DNA from: Cristatella mucedo | Lineage: Eukaryota; Bryozoa; Phylactolaemata; Cristatellidae | Reading direction: 5' to 3' | Assembly: GCA_009760855.2 (NCBI GenBank) | Contig: WPIO01000011.1 | Coordinates: 8,214,501 to 8,278,500, forward strand | DNA: 64,000 bases | Shown here: positions 1 through 48,240 of the stretch, piece after piece | Layout of the letters: every line of letters starts with the position of its first letter | How positions within the stretch are numbered: the first letter of the stretch is position 1 | Notes under the pieces: model-generated | The model's input: the letters and a program-made list of their open reading frames with translations, nothing else | Databases searched by the model: none | What the model was told of the DNA's origin: nothing | Made by a program: the position numbers and the translations under genes

Positions 1-99
1 GCTTGCCTTTATTTTGGCACCAGAGCGCAGGTTCGCTTTCCCGTTCGCCTCACTTACGCGCGAATCAGCTGCGCGCGAGCGAAGCCGGCAGCTCGCTAA

Positions 100-10287
<10,188 letters not shown>

Positions 10288-10395
10288 CTGCCTGCCCGCG
10301 AGAGAGCGCGTGCGTGGGCTTCAGGAGCGCCGGTGTAGCTCGGCACCAGAAAAACGTTGTATTTATAACGCTGTGAAATACACAGTGAATGCAAC

Positions 10396-10401
10396 AATAA
10401 A
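10396..10401 (+). terminator. Polyadenylation signal AATAAA for SPG7
   Basis: AATAAA lies 109 bases after the SPG7 stop codon, in an A-rich context. Cleavage would be expected 10-30 bases further on, giving a short 3' UTR of about 130 bases. Confidence 0.6.
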
Positions 10402-10627
10402 AACGTTTCAAACCAACGATTGGTCAACGTCTATTCACATGACAGTATAAGAAACGAGTATGGTTGGTCGGGGCGCTACCTCACTGGCTGAGACGCTGCT
10501 CGTTAGCCGAAAGAAGGAGAGCGGTGGGTTGCAGCGGGAGTACAGCACACGTGTCTGCCACCTTCAATCAAGCTGGCTGGCAGCCGCGAGCTCTGCCTAC
10601 CGCACTGGGGAAGCCGTGCGCAGGCAG

Positions 10628-10712
10628 CACCCGTAACCGGCAACGACGTAACGTAACCGGCAACGCCATCACGTAACCGGCAACGAGAACACGTAACCGG
10701 CAACGCCATCTC
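10628..10712. repeat. Short tandem repeat between SPG7 and VMP1
   Basis: Four copies of cgtaaccggcaacg spaced by 4-10 bases, in the roughly 480-bp gap between the two convergent stop codons. It may lie within a 3' UTR of either gene. Confidence 0.75.
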
Positions 10713-10766
10713 ACGACGTGCTAGAAGCAACCAGTGGGAGCCAGCCGAGCTTCGGTGGCTCATGCC

Positions 10767-36994
<26,228 letters not shown>

Positions 36995-37658
36995 CTGTCG
37001 GCCATAGCCTGTGAGTCAGCAAGCAGCAGCTGGTGTTCACGGCAAACTCCAGAGCTAGCCACTTACCGAGCTAAGCTCCACTCCAATTTGTAATGCCTGA
37101 TCAGCTTAGACGGTCGACTCTAATGAAAACGTCGAATTGCAATCAAAAAACCATGAAGTCGTCGAGATATGCCGGCCGGTACGTCCGTTAAAACACGGTA
37201 CGCTGATGTGGACCTCACCAACGACCTTTACCCCAAAGACCGGATGCGCGTGCGAATCCGGTTGCCCACGATCGCCTGACGTGCCCTCTTCTACTCCCAC
37301 CCCACCATGAGCACTAAAAGGCTCTTCAGAATCAGGGCTCCTCCGGAATGTCCCACACCGTCTGAAAGGCCTCCCGTGTTTATCGTACTTCGACACGTCG
37401 AGGTGACAAGCTTTGCGATCCTGACATACGAATTGCAAACTTCGTAAATTGTCCCTTATGCGCTCATGCGTACTGACACCGCACGTAATCATCATGTCGA
37501 CATGCTTCCAGTACGGCAGATGTGAAGTGTCTACAAAAGTATCTACTTCTCTAAGGGCACTATAAAATGTATCTGTGTTATTATAGCTATTATTTTTGTT
37601 ATAAACCGCCCTCTCAACAAACTGCCTCTGTAATTTCGGAATGTCGCGTCTCGGCTAG
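36995..37658. promoter_or_regulatory. Region upstream of the VMP1 start; possible promoter
   Basis: The exon at 36581-36994 and the bases just above it are locally CpG-rich, consistent with a promoter. No core motif is distinctive. A plus-strand LINE/SINE tail (gatgtgaagtgtctacaaaa, gggcactataaaatgtatc) lies at 37508-37585. Confidence 0.3.
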
Positions 37659-37798
37659 TAATAATAATAATATAATAATGCACTTGATAAAGCCCCCTCA
37701 GAGATTTCAATCTCTTTCTATGCGCTTTAAATTTCCTGCTAAGGAAACGCGATTGAATGGTGAGTAATTTCATGCTTGATGAACAACATGAATAACAT

Positions 37799-39114
37799 TG
37801 TAGCGGCCTTGCTGGCCTTGGCTGAGTTTTAGCGCGAACAAGAGCTGTTCGGTGGCGGGTTAGAACTCTCCTTCGTGTCCTGGAGCAGTGAGCCAGAGAG
37901 GAGCGTCAGTGCGGTTAGAGAGGAAGCGCTTAAGAGCAAGCCAGGAAGCTCTGAGACGAGCGGCGGCGATTCGGCCTTTAGAATTGGTCCGATACCCACG
38001 GAAGCTGCTGATAGATGTTGGCTGGCCTTTCAACCCCCGCCTTCCCTCTTTCCAAGGAAGAATCGTCTGGAACCAATTCGCCATTCAAGCTGGATAGAGA
38101 TGCCCTTCCAGTGGCCTGGGGACGGTATTAATTCCTTTCCGTAATGGGCCAAGGTGTCCGGGCCCAATACCACTAAGCTCTTGCCCCATTGTTTCAGCTA
38201 GGTATTTAAGAGTCGAGCGACGCTCGCTCTTGGTCTTACGGTCTTTTGTCTTTGGTCCGGCTTCGACGCCGTCGCACTCGTTTCTCTGAAAGCGAGGGAG
38301 GAGGGCGGGCTGTTCGCCGGCGATTGACGGAACAGGACGAGACAGCACTAGGAGGATTCGGTGGAACTCCACCGAATACGGTCGTATCGCGCCCGAGCTG
38401 GCATTTTGTGTGTTCTTTCGTATTTTGTGTGTGCGCGCTAGCACGTGGTCTCGGCATAGGGATTTGCCGGTGCGAGCTAGGCGTAGTTGGCGTGTGTGGA
38501 GCCCTAGTTCCCCAGTTAGGGTTTAGGCTCCGGTTCGCGCTTCAGTGTGGAGAAGTATTTCCTCCGCAAGAGTGCTGAGGTGGCGTGTGTGGGGTATTCC
38601 TGTCGCACTGGTGGAAACCGAGTTCTAGTTCTCCGGGTAGGGTTTAGGCTCCGGTTCGCGCTTCAGTGCGAAGAAGTATTCCCTCCGCAAGAGTGTTTAA
38701 GTTGGCGTGTTTGGGGTATTCCCTCGGCACAGGTGGGAACGGATTCCTAGTTCTCCGGCTAGGGTTTAGGGTCCGGGTCGCGCTCAGTGTGGAGGAGTAT
38801 TCCCTCCGCAAGAGTGTTGGTGCAGTTAAGAACGTGAGAGGAGTGTGGAGATAAAGCTGAACTAGACGCGCAGCGACTTTGTGCGCTTGCAAATAAAGTT
38901 CAGTAAAATCCCCAATCTGTGTGTCTCGCTTTCCAATTCACGCCGCGGACTCACGACCCCCTTTAGTAACGGTGAGCAGGTTAGCGCCAGAAACGCTCGT
39001 TTCATGGCGGCCAGCTTATTGCGCGTAGGCGCGCACCGAACGGCATTAGGCGATAGGCTACGCCGCTAGGTAAGCGGCAGGTCAAGCCTACCCCGCCGAG
39101 CCTTCGGCGTTACA
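37799..39114 (+). mobile_element. Solo LTR (1.3 kb) inserted in LINE family A
   Basis: Begins TGTAGCGGCCTTGCTGG and ends CGGCGTTACA (TG...CA, with short inverted ends), flanked by ACAT (37795-37798) and AGAT (39115-39118), a 4-bp target duplication with one difference. The LINE sequence reads across the site. Inside are a TATA-like tatttaag at 38203, an AATAAA at 38892 with about 220 bases after it, and three 121-bp tandem repeats. A second copy is at 60430-63917. No internal coding region or partner LTR is present, so the class (for example Ty3/Gypsy) cannot be fixed. A non-autonomous element with short inverted ends is the alternative. Confidence 0.75.
38475..38830 (+). repeat. 121-bp tandem repeats inside the LTR
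   Basis: Three units sharing agggtttaggctccggttcg and agtattccctccgcaagagt. The word gtttagg starts at 38521, 38642 and 38764. The other LTR copy has a comparable, longer repeat block at about 60715-61130. Confidence 0.85.
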
Positions 39115-39964
39115 AGATGGTTAGGGGTGACATGCACAGGGTCAGCATGCAAATGTGGTTAGTGGCAGCATGCACAGTGTCAGCACGCTTAAGCACATGA
39201 AGGAAGAATCACGGGGAACCACTAAATGCTGTCCTAAATAGGTGTGTTCTTAAGTTCTTTTTTAAATGTGGTCAAGTCAGGGGATGTTCTGACGCAAGTC
39301 GGGAGGGAGTTCCAGACTTTGGGAGCATGCGAACTAAATGCAGGTCTCCAAAGGATTTGAGGTTTGTACGAGGTATTGGTAAACTGTTGGATTCCGAAAA
39401 GCCGGTGGTACGATGGGCCATACGAAAGCCTGGTGGGGGAGTAGATCTGAGAGGTAGGCTGGAGCCAAAGAATGAAGTGACCTGAAAGTGAGCGACAAAA
39501 CCTTGAAGTCGATCCGTTGCTTGACTGGTAGCCAGTGCTTGGACAAGTACTTTGGACAGGTCGGTGAGAATTGGTATGATGTGGCAACTGCCACGCTCAC
39601 GAAAGACAAGCCTAGCTGCCGAGTTTTGCACCAGCTGTAATCGCCTGATTGCATATGCCGGTAGGCCAGCAAGCAGTGAGTTACAAAATTCAAGACGGGA
39701 TGTCACAAATGCATGGACTAACTTAGAGGTGGTATCCTTATCTAAACAAGTCCGAATTTTAGCAGTGTTATGTAGCTGAAAGTAGGCAGACTTGACTGTG
39801 CAGCAGATGCGGTCGTCTAACGAGAGGTCACTTTGGAACATGACACCTAGATTTCGAGCTGATTCAACAGGGGATATGCTGGCAGAGCCAATTTTGAGCA
39901 TCAACCTTTCCAATTTCTGAATCACACTGGGTTTGCCCATAACTAGTAAGTTAGTTTTATCATC

Positions 39965-40115
39965 TGGTTTGGTCCAGCCGATAAGGTGCTCGCCCCGACC
40001 AAGGTCTAGCTGAGGTCGTGGGCTCGAGCCCCGAGGCATATGTGAAGTGCCTGAATAGAGATTTAGTTTTCTCTGGGCGCTATATAAATTAATTATATTT
40101 GTATTTAATATTTAA
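39965..40115 (+). mobile_element. SINE family 2 inserted in LINE family A
   Basis: tttggtccagccgataaggt, aggtcgtgggctcgagcccc, then gtgaagtgcctgaatagaga and the ggcgctatataaatt end. The flanking LINE reads ttttatcatc on the left and cgtttagttttagaaaattt on the right, which are contiguous in the copy at 4.7 kb. Confidence 0.8.
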
Positions 40116-40505
40116 TCGTTTAGTTTTAGAAAATTTGCTGCCATCCATGTGCGGATGTCATCAATGCATGCAGCAAGTGAATTGAGAGAGTTCGAGGTGC
40201 TTCAAGGCTGGGAGGGATCAAAGCAAAGGTACAACTGAGTGTCGTCCGCATAAAAATGAAAGCCTACAATGTGCTTGGCAGTCACATCAGCAAGAGGGAG
40301 AGTATAAACCATGAAAAGAACCGGACCTAGCACCGAGCCCTGAGGTACCCCATATTTCAGAGGTACCTCGGATGATCTTTGTCCATTCACGTCAATGCTC
40401 TGGATTCTCCCACTGAGATAGGACCTGAACCACTGCAGAGCAGTGCCAGTGATGCCCAGGTGAGATGAGAGGCGCTCTAGAAGATCTTTGTCATCGATAG
40501 TATCA

Positions 40506-41685
40506 GTTAATAGAGATTCGATCAATGTGAACTTTGGACTGTTCGTTAGTTCGCGCTTGCACAATATCGTTTAAGCCGTCCCAAATGCTAGCAGGGCGTT
40601 GGCCTATTGAGTTAGTTACTTTGAAAGCAACCATAGCTGCATCAAAAGATGGCTAGCGCTACGGTGAAGAGCCCTGAAGGTCACAATATGCGAATGATGA
40701 TGACACAGCGCTCAATACCAGTATGCAGCACTAATAGCAACTTCACATTAGAAAAAGCGCGAAAATAGCCTTTCCTATTATGGCTGATACGGCCCGTGAC
40801 CAACGGATTCGTCTTACTCTACAGGCTTGCAGTAGCTCAGGCTCAGCGCAATGACTCACCGACCGGCAGACAATTACTCCAATCCAAGAGTGCGACTGCG
40901 GTCATGCCCGTGCATTATATAGCGGCCAGGTCATAAGTCGTTCTATAATCTCGTTTGTATAGCACCAGAGATCACGCTGCACACAAGCCTCGGCTTATCG
41001 TTGCTATTTCATAAGCGGCTCACGGTGCGAATTCAGCGGCCATAGCTCATAGTTCATAATCGAGGTGAAGCTATCAAGCTCATAGTTCATAACCGCGGGG
41101 CATGGCAGCCTGCTAATCAAGTTCCCTTGGTTCGGTGCAAACCGTTTACGTCACTAGCGGTCAGAGAGTCCTGCCACGTCCCCAGGACATATGCTTCTTG
41201 TGAATGTAACAAAATTTTAAAGTATAAAATCATTTAAACGTGAAAACAGTAGCATATAAGGAGCAAGTAAATCGAAAACCAATGCATCGCGTAACTTCCT
41301 GACGCCCACCGAAGAAAAGCTAGAAAAACCATTGCTCTTTTACCCTAACAATTATCAAACATCCTGCTGTAAATACCCTCGAGGAAACCGGTTATATTCT
41401 GAATAACTTGACTATCAAATCGACGGACACCAATGCGTGGGAGACATGGGACATACAGTCCTGTTTAATAAATGGATTTTGAGGTCGGCATCATTCGCCA
41501 TTACCGGAAGCAGTGCCCAAATTTTACTTTCGGTTTTCACGTGCAGATGGCAATGCTTCAGAGTAAGAGAAGTTGCTGCTAAAGGCTTTCAAAAACTCTT
41601 GCTGTGAATGACTCAATTACACAGTGAACGCGGAACCTACGTTCTCGGGTGCTCTTATTTTTTCGGTCTTCGTATGTATGTATGT
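40506..41685. other. Intergenic, unassigned
   Basis: Contains a repeated gctcatagttcataa at about 41045 and 41079, and a possible SINE tail near 40950. No coding homology. Confidence 0.4.
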
Positions 41686-43090
41686 ATCTCCGTTTGTAAC
41701 TCCACAAAGTCATTAACGCAGGAGATTTTTGTATAGCGCACGCACAACCTAAGCTGCTTTCGGTACGCATTCGGTTGCCAACAGACTGCGTCTCACATAA
41801 CAAAGAGAAAGTGAGAAGCATAGCAGAGTCCGAGATCAGTTGAGATAGTGAGTAGCATGAAACAGCAGCTCAGGACCGCTGAAAAGGATGAGCCATAGTC
41901 GGCAGCAGGAAAGTAACTGTCGTTGCGTAAGAATTGTGAAAGGAAGTTCCACAATCGAGGACCGGCAGAGCTAAAGCTTCTGTCGCCAACGGTCTTTAAG
42001 CGGAGGAATGGAACAGCTAATTTATTGTCCACACAAGATCCGAGGGCGCGAACAGGCTGAAACTGATGCAGCAGTTTAGCTAGGTACGAAGGACCCAACC
42101 GTGGCGGGCCTTGTGGTCAGAGAAGGAACTTTACTCTGTATCCGTTGCTCAACCGGCATCCATCCTAGCTCTTTTAGCAAATGAGACACGTGCTCAAACC
42201 TCTGGGACCTGAAGACTAGCCTTGCAGCCATATTCATAGTCAGCTGCAGTAATCTAGTTGCTTTCTTTGATAGCCCAGCCAAAAGGGAATTACAATAATC
42301 AAGCCGAGACAGAACTAAGGAGCTAGTTAAAAAAAATTAAAGCTACTGTGGAAGACAGCTCCTAATCTCGGATAGGGATCGGAAGTGATGGCTAGCTGTA
42401 GACGCAGTCTTCTGAATGAAGTTTTTGAAATTGAGGCAGCTGTCAAAAACGACACCTAAATTTCGAGAGACGTGGTTGCACAACAGCATCACCTATTAGA
42501 AGAGCAAAGTCTTTTAATCCAGCCACACGCTTAGGGTGTCCTATGAGCAGCAGCTCGGTCGTATCGTAGTTTAATTTCAAGAAGTTTTCCGACATCCAGG
42601 ATCAAATATCGGCAAAGCAAGCATTCAGTTTCTCAGTTGCTGCAGCAGACTCCAACGGTTTGAATGACAAATACAACTGAGTATCGTCAGCATAAAAGTG
42701 ATATCCTATTCCATGGACCTTAATCACTTTTCCCCAGAGGTTGAGTATAAATGGAGAGCAGCAAGGGATCGAGGACGGATCCTTGAAGGACTCTACAGGT
42801 GACCTCTCTCGTGTGTGAGACCTGACCCCCACACGACACGGATTGAACACGATCAGACAAGTACGATTTAAACCACGCCAGTAGCTTCGTCTGCCAGACC
42901 GATCGTTGTTCTCAATCGTTCAAGCAGAACCTCGTGATCAATGGTGTCGAAGGCAGCAGACAGATCTAGCAGAGCTAGGGCAGTGACATTCCCGTCATCG
43001 TTGCCACGTAGAATGTCATTGTTGCGTCCTAGCATAGGGTTCAAGATAAGGCACGGAATATCGGGACTGCCAAGCCCAGGAGTGCACAAA
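41686..43090 (-). mobile_element. LINE family B, RT-containing copy
   Basis: From the 3' end (tatgtatgtatgtatctccg on the plus strand, i.e. an (ATAC)n tail) through FQPVRALGSCVDNKLAVPFL, RLKTVGDRSFSSAGPRLWNF, LLKELGWMPVEQRIQSKVPS, YHFYADDTQLYLSFKPLESA and LALLDLSAAFDTIDHEVLLE. Multiple frame breaks. The YADD active site is present. Confidence 0.85.
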
Positions 43091-43179
43091 AACTAGGTGA
43101 AAGAGACGAAATTTTAGCATGCATAATGAAGCTATGCAGGCATTTTCTTAAAAACCTTTTTTTTAAAGAAAATACGGGC

Positions 43180-43435
43180 AAAGCAACTATTCTTAATATT
43201 TATCACAGCATTCAGTGGGTCCCAGTAATTCGTCCTTTATGTGCTTTTGCTTGCTGACACTTTGCATGCTGATCCTGTACATGTCACCCCTTACCATGTC
43301 ATTCTTGCTGCTTACTGAGCATACTTCCATTAACCATTTGATCTTGCTTCCTTTGCAGAAAATGTAAAATTCCTAGACACAGATTGACTTCTGAGGGCGC
43401 TATATCAAATGTATTATTATTATTATAGCGTTTAA
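43180..43435 (+). mobile_element. LINE family A 3' fragment
   Basis: Carries cattcagtgggtcccagtaa, gctgacactttgcatg and gcagaaaatgtaaaattcct, and ends tattattattatt at about 43427. Confidence 0.75.
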
Positions 43436-44205
43436 TTGGTTGTAATACTAAGACGGGAGGGCAATTTGGGTTTCAATTGCTGGCGGAATTGTCAGCGAAG
43501 TATTTTGTGGCTCAATGCTCATGCACTTGCCGCTTTACGGGCTCTCATTTGTCTGTTTATGAATGAGCCACTGAATTACGGTCTTTGATTTGAACGACTG
43601 TCCTTTAATGTCGGATTGCTGCCTTATCCCTTTTATGTGCATTTATGGCTGGGTCATTCGGTAAAGAAAAGGTATTTAAAGGTCGATGAAGCCGAATTAG
43701 GACACTGGGATGACCCACTTGAGGGTTTAGAGCCACTTATCCGTGGATGGACGGGGAGCGTGACCGTGCTGCACGGATGCCGTTGATCGGCGCTGACACG
43801 CTCAGCCCGTGGGAAATGATGGCACTCTACACGCGTCTGCTTTGAGCTTTTTATTTTTCTGCACTAAAATTGCTGACGACAGTTTCTTCTGGCTGCGGAC
43901 ATCGTTGGGCCAAAGGCGAGCATCGTCGTGACCTTTTGTGGTCGCGTTCCTTTATCTGGAGAGTTACGGCCAGCGTTGCTCGCTCCCATCTTTAATTTTT
44001 TGTTTTCGCGATTCACTTAGCTTGCTGTAACACATGCTTCAGTTTGATGACTCGAAGAACCAATGCTCGCCAGCCAGCCTACTTACTAGTCTCTCTTCCA
44101 ACACACTTGCACCGTCTGAGTTGATTATCTCTACCTCCACGCTCTCGTTCAAGCCCCGACACACATAAATGGCCTACGTAGAGTGCTAGAGCTCTGCTGA
44201 AAAAA
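43436..44205. other. Intergenic, unassigned
   Basis: No gene, repeat or transposon recognised. Confidence 0.4.
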
Positions 44206-44372
44206 CTAGCTGATTTAGCAGCCTCTTTTATTAGCGACAGAAGAGCCTTAACGGCTATCACCACCGCTTGCGGCGGCAATAAAAGGATCAACCAACGCAG
44301 GATTCAAACCCATGACCTCAGGACCGAGGTCGAGAAAAGCACTCGCCTTACCTAGTGTGCCAACACGGCTCA
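44206..44372 (-). mobile_element. SINE family 1
   Basis: Full-length minus copy: tagctgatttagcagcctct, agaagagccttaacggctat, caccgcttgcggcggcaata, then a B box with ggattcaaacccatgacctc and cttacctagtgtgccaacac. Confidence 0.8.
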
Positions 44373-45078
44373 CCAACTGAAGGTACTCCAGAAGCGACGG
44401 GTAGAACGCAGGGCATCCATCATCGTAGACGAACCTAATGCTGGCGCTCGAAGGTCAGCAAGTTCGCAGGCTTCCGAGAGGCTCCTCACAACTCGATAGC
44501 CATGGGACTTCCTTAATCTAAATGCGTGCACTTCAGCAAGAGAGCTCAGACGACCCTACGGACATGTGTTTACGCCCCGCTGTCCAGGCTTCTCGCCGCG
44601 ATCGATCCATCCACTGATCGTGGGCTCCATGCAGAGATTCGCTCGGTGCAGAGCTCATTCACTCTTCGAGCAGCCTCTGCACTGGCTGGACGCAGCAGTG
44701 CTTTATCGATACTGGCTGACATCTGCAGCGACGTCGAGATTTCGATTGCCCACCGGCATTCCTGGGGATTCGTTTGCCGGAGAATTCTCTGCCTTGGCTG
44801 CTGCTATAAGGCTCGCGTCTGCCTACAGGCTAGCGCGATGTGAGAGTTTATGTGGTCATGCTTGCGGGAGCTTCTCCCTTTTTTATGAAGTGACTACATA
44901 AAAAGATGCCTGTACAGCACCCCAACGACTCTTTGGGTCTTTCTATGCTCTGTGAGTCAATGCATTAATTAAAGAATGCATTCATTTACTGCGACGAGCT
45001 ATATATACAGATACATATTGACTGTACACACACCGTTCATGTGTACCTACGGCATTTATATAAATGCACGAATGCGTA
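44373..45078. other. Intergenic, unassigned
   Basis: Two overlapping reading frames of about 105-111 codons (44526-44901) show no recognisable domain. Confidence 0.35.
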
Positions 45079-45079
45079 G

Positions 45080-45139
<60 letters not shown>

Positions 45140-45140
45140 T
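45079..45140. repeat. (AC)n microsatellite
   Basis: About 60 bases of pure AC, directly before a SINE. Confidence 0.95.
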
Positions 45141-45144
45141 ATAT

Positions 45145-45308
45145 GCCGTGATGGCACACTAGGTAAGGCGGTTGCTTTCACAACCTCGGTCCCGAGGTCG
45201 TGGGTTCGATTCCTGTGGTGGGCTATCCTTTATCGCCACTGCAAGCGGTGGTGATAGTCGTAAAGGCTCTTCTGTCGCTATGCAAAAAGAGGCTGTTTAA
45301 TCAGCTAG
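45145..45308 (+). mobile_element. SINE family 1
   Basis: Full copy: gccgtgatggcacactaggt, B box GGGTTCGATTCCTG, body gcaagcggtggtgatagtcg and end gctgtttaatcagctagga. Confidence 0.85.
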
Positions 45309-45356
45309 GATTTATTTATTTATAAATAATGCATAAAGTAAATTCGAGTAAATTGT

Positions 45357-45465
45357 TGCTAATTTAGCAGCCGTGTTTTGCAGCGGGCAGGAAAGCTTTT
45401 GTGGCTATCACTCTCGCTTGCATTTGGCAATAAGGAATAGCCTTCTGCAGGAGTCGAACCAACGA
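45357..45465 (-). mobile_element. SINE family 1, diverged partial
   Basis: tttagcagccgtgttttgca, then ggctatcactctcgcttgca and ggagtcgaaccaacg. The head is missing. Confidence 0.55.
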
Positions 45466-46940
45466 ATAAACGCTTGGTTGTATTTATTTACGTATATGTA
45501 CTGTATTCCATAGTTTTAAAAATACTCAAGCGTGATCTACAAACTGCCTTTACCCAAGCACAAACTCTTCATTAGGAGCTGCCTTTACGCTGCATTAAAA
45601 ACAAACATTTAGAAATCTGCCCCTCCTGCAGAGACCTGATGAGCCGATCATCTTTTTTTACTATATACATGTACATCGAACGGTTATGCACGCTCTCAAA
45701 TGTCTAGGTATTTTTATACTTTGTATATAGTCCATATACAGTATTACATATGAGCTAATACGTTTGAATATGCAACCGTGTCTACAGGTTCTGTATGGAC
45801 TATGTTTACAGGTTTTATGTTTTTACGATTCCTTAACAATTGACGGTGGCACCAGTAAAAGGATTGGCTTAATATGTGTAATGGCTCGCACAGTTGATGC
45901 TTGCAATCAGCAGCGAAAGTTCACTCGGAAAAGATATGCTGCTCGTCGAACTGCGACTCAATTGAAGCTTCTTCTAAATGGCGAGTCGATTGCCCTGCGG
46001 CTGGGTCCCTCCTCTGCGATTCGCATGCTCCGACTACCCTTGGATGTAATTCCACATGAACAGGTTGGCGTTTGCATAGATACCACTGCTTAAAGCACGT
46101 CCGAACTGAGGGCATCTATACTGAGCCTTCGCTCTCAGGATAATTGGGTGAAGGCTGCTCCTGATATGGTAACACCAAAGCGCTCAGTTGGCTCCGGGAT
46201 TTCGCAATAGGGCTAAAATTCTCAAGCACTGATTTGTAGTAGCGGACTTACGGCACGTCCAGAGAGAGGCGGCCGGTGTACTTCGCAGTCGAGCGGATCG
46301 AGGGCTGGAGCTTTCACACGAGAATACCCCAAGCAACGGACCAGGCGACTCGTCTACAGCGCCCGCGCTCGCAGAGGCGTCGAGCGAGCGAGTGCGCGGG
46401 CGCTCGCTCGCTCTCACTGGCTGGGTAGTTGCAGGAGGCCGACATGACTGTTCGGAGCGACGCTGTCTACGCGCTGCCACGAACAGCGAAGTACCTTTGC
46501 TCGAGACGACACACAGCAGGCAATCACTTCAAGGTTGCGCGTTTGGTCATTCCGAAGCAGCAGTCGTATGTCGCGTCGATAACGCCCTGAGCGTTTACAC
46601 GCAAGCTTTTCGAGTGTCGGACTGGGGAAGGCCGCTATCTTACACACCTTCACAGAAGCCTTGCTCAACCTTGAACGGCAACGCCCGCCTGGCACCGGCT
46701 TTTGATTTAGCATACGGAAGAATACACACAATGCAAGCCTAACGTCTTGCATAAAAGAAAATTGTATTAACAGCACAAATAACTTAATAGACGGTCGATC
46801 TTTTTACGGTATTAAATAACCTCTTACGCGCTGCGGCATTGAGTTCGTCATACTCTTACAAATCTTGAGGTAATATTACCCGAGTATTACTGCAGCCGGC
46901 TAAACAGCTCTTCCGCAGTCGTAGCAGGCGCAGAATCGGA
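45466..46940. other. Intergenic; unassigned open frames
   Basis: A 109-codon plus frame (45764-46093) ending LRLPLDVIPHEQVGVCIDTT and a 120-codon minus frame (46414-46776) show no known domain, and neither is supported by clear splice or start context. Bases 46250-46480 are GC-rich. Confidence 0.3.
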
Positions 46941-47206
46941 TAACAACAATAATAATAATTCACTTGATAAAGCGCCCTCAGAGAACCTAATCTCTCTCTA
47001 GGCGCTTTACATTTGCTGCAAAGTGAAATGCAATTGAATGGTAAGTAAAATCATGCTTGAAAAACAAACAAAATGAATAATATGGTTAGGGGTGACATGC
47101 ACAGGGTCAGCATGCGAATGTGGTTAGTGGCAGCATGCACAGTGTCAGCACGCATAAGCACATCAAGGACGAATCACAGGGACCCACTAAATGCTGTCCT
47201 AAATAG
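46941..47206 (-). mobile_element. LINE family A 3' fragment
   Basis: (AAT)n, cacttgataaagcgccctca, tctaggcgctttacatttgc, then ggttaggggtgacatgcaca and agcatgcacagtgtcagcac. It ends where Tc1-like sequence begins. Confidence 0.8.
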
Positions 47207-48240
47207 GTTTGTAGGTTCTCAGGCAACGCTCCAACCAATCCCAAAGATGCTCTACGGGAGCCAGGTCAGGCGACTGACCCGTTTCTTACAGCCGCTTCAT
47301 TGAAAAACTTCGGGTGAGCGTCCTGCTGCCGAGTGTAATCATTCCCCCAGGAGAGCTCGAGCGTTTAGAATCTCGGCCGTCTTTTTTTACCAGATCAAAG
47401 TATAATGCTGGTCAATAAATCCATCATCACGGTACAAAATTCCGACACCGTAGGAACAGAAACAACCTCAGACCACAATACTTCTAATTTCAATAAATAC
47501 AAATTTCGCTGCTGCAAGAAGCCAGTCGGGGTGGTAGGTTTCATATTTTCAACCACCTGAGGTGCATATTCCTCGTTTGCTGTTAGCTAAAAGCGTGAAA
47601 AATCTTGACTAGTCTGTCCATACAATTCGACTCGTGCAGTCGCCTATCGCGAAGTGGGCGTTGTCCTTCGACCCATCCGAGATGACAGGCTCTTCTCGCT
47701 GCTGCTGCTCGGTGAGCAAAAACTTGCTCTCGTTCGGCGACCCTTCTCAGTGTGTTCCTCATATGGAAAAACCTCTGGGGAAAACTATCTGCCTCAACGC
47801 AGATGACCGCACCGTTAGCGGTCGCCAGAGACTGAGGCAGCTTCCAGTGTGCTGCTTTCCGTCACCTAAGACCCCAGCATCTTCATGTGAAAGTCGTCCA
47901 GCCGGGTCGTCTTCCTGGGCCGACCTGAGCGTGATCTACTAGCCATACTGCCGTGCTTTTTAAGCTTTCTACCATTGTAGCTCACCGCTCTGTGGCCGAG
48001 TTTGAGTCCTCGCCACTTGGTTTCGCAGGCCCACTAATTGCACTACCGGCAGTCGTCCTTGCTCGGTGCTGTCGAGCGTCGACCTCCATCTTGGCATCTT
48101 GGAACTAAGCGCCAAAACAAGCCGAACGAAGCTGGTCGTTTGGTTAGGAGAAACCCCCTCCTCGCGACCACGGAGTGCCTTTAAACGCTGACGAATTATT
48201 GCGGCCTCATCATTCTGTTTAAAATGTAACATTCGAGCGG
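47207..48240 (-). pseudogene. Tc1/mariner transposase remnant
   Basis: Minus-strand pieces in order: GRPRKTTRLDDFH (linker after the helix-turn-helix domain, 47880-47925), LRRVAERE, WTD (near the first catalytic Asp, cf. FTDES), YRDDGFIDQHYTLI, QQDAHPKFFNEAAVRNG (second catalytic Asp region), and PDLAPVEHLWDWLERC at 47215-47270 (cf. SPDLNPIEHLWD). Several stops and shifts divide it. The 5' part up to 48240 is weaker. No terminal inverted repeats were identified. Confidence 0.7.

Larger units (their letters stand above)
37659..40505 (-). mobile_element. LINE family A, long copy, interrupted by a solo LTR and a SINE
   Basis: On the plus strand the order is: (TAA)n tail at 37659, terminal motif cacttgataaagccccctca, then a break at 37798 (LTR), resuming at 39115 with ggttaggggtgacatgcaca, through the RT C-terminus, a SINE break near 39965-40115, then upstream RT to 40505. 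Coding pieces on the minus strand include LGPVLFMVYTLPLADV, FHFYADDTQLYLCFDP, KTNLLVMGKPSVIQKLERLM and FGSSLPLRSTPPP. It has the expected GVPQGSVLGP, so it is less decayed than the copy at 4.1 kb, but it is still frame-broken. Confidence 0.85.
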
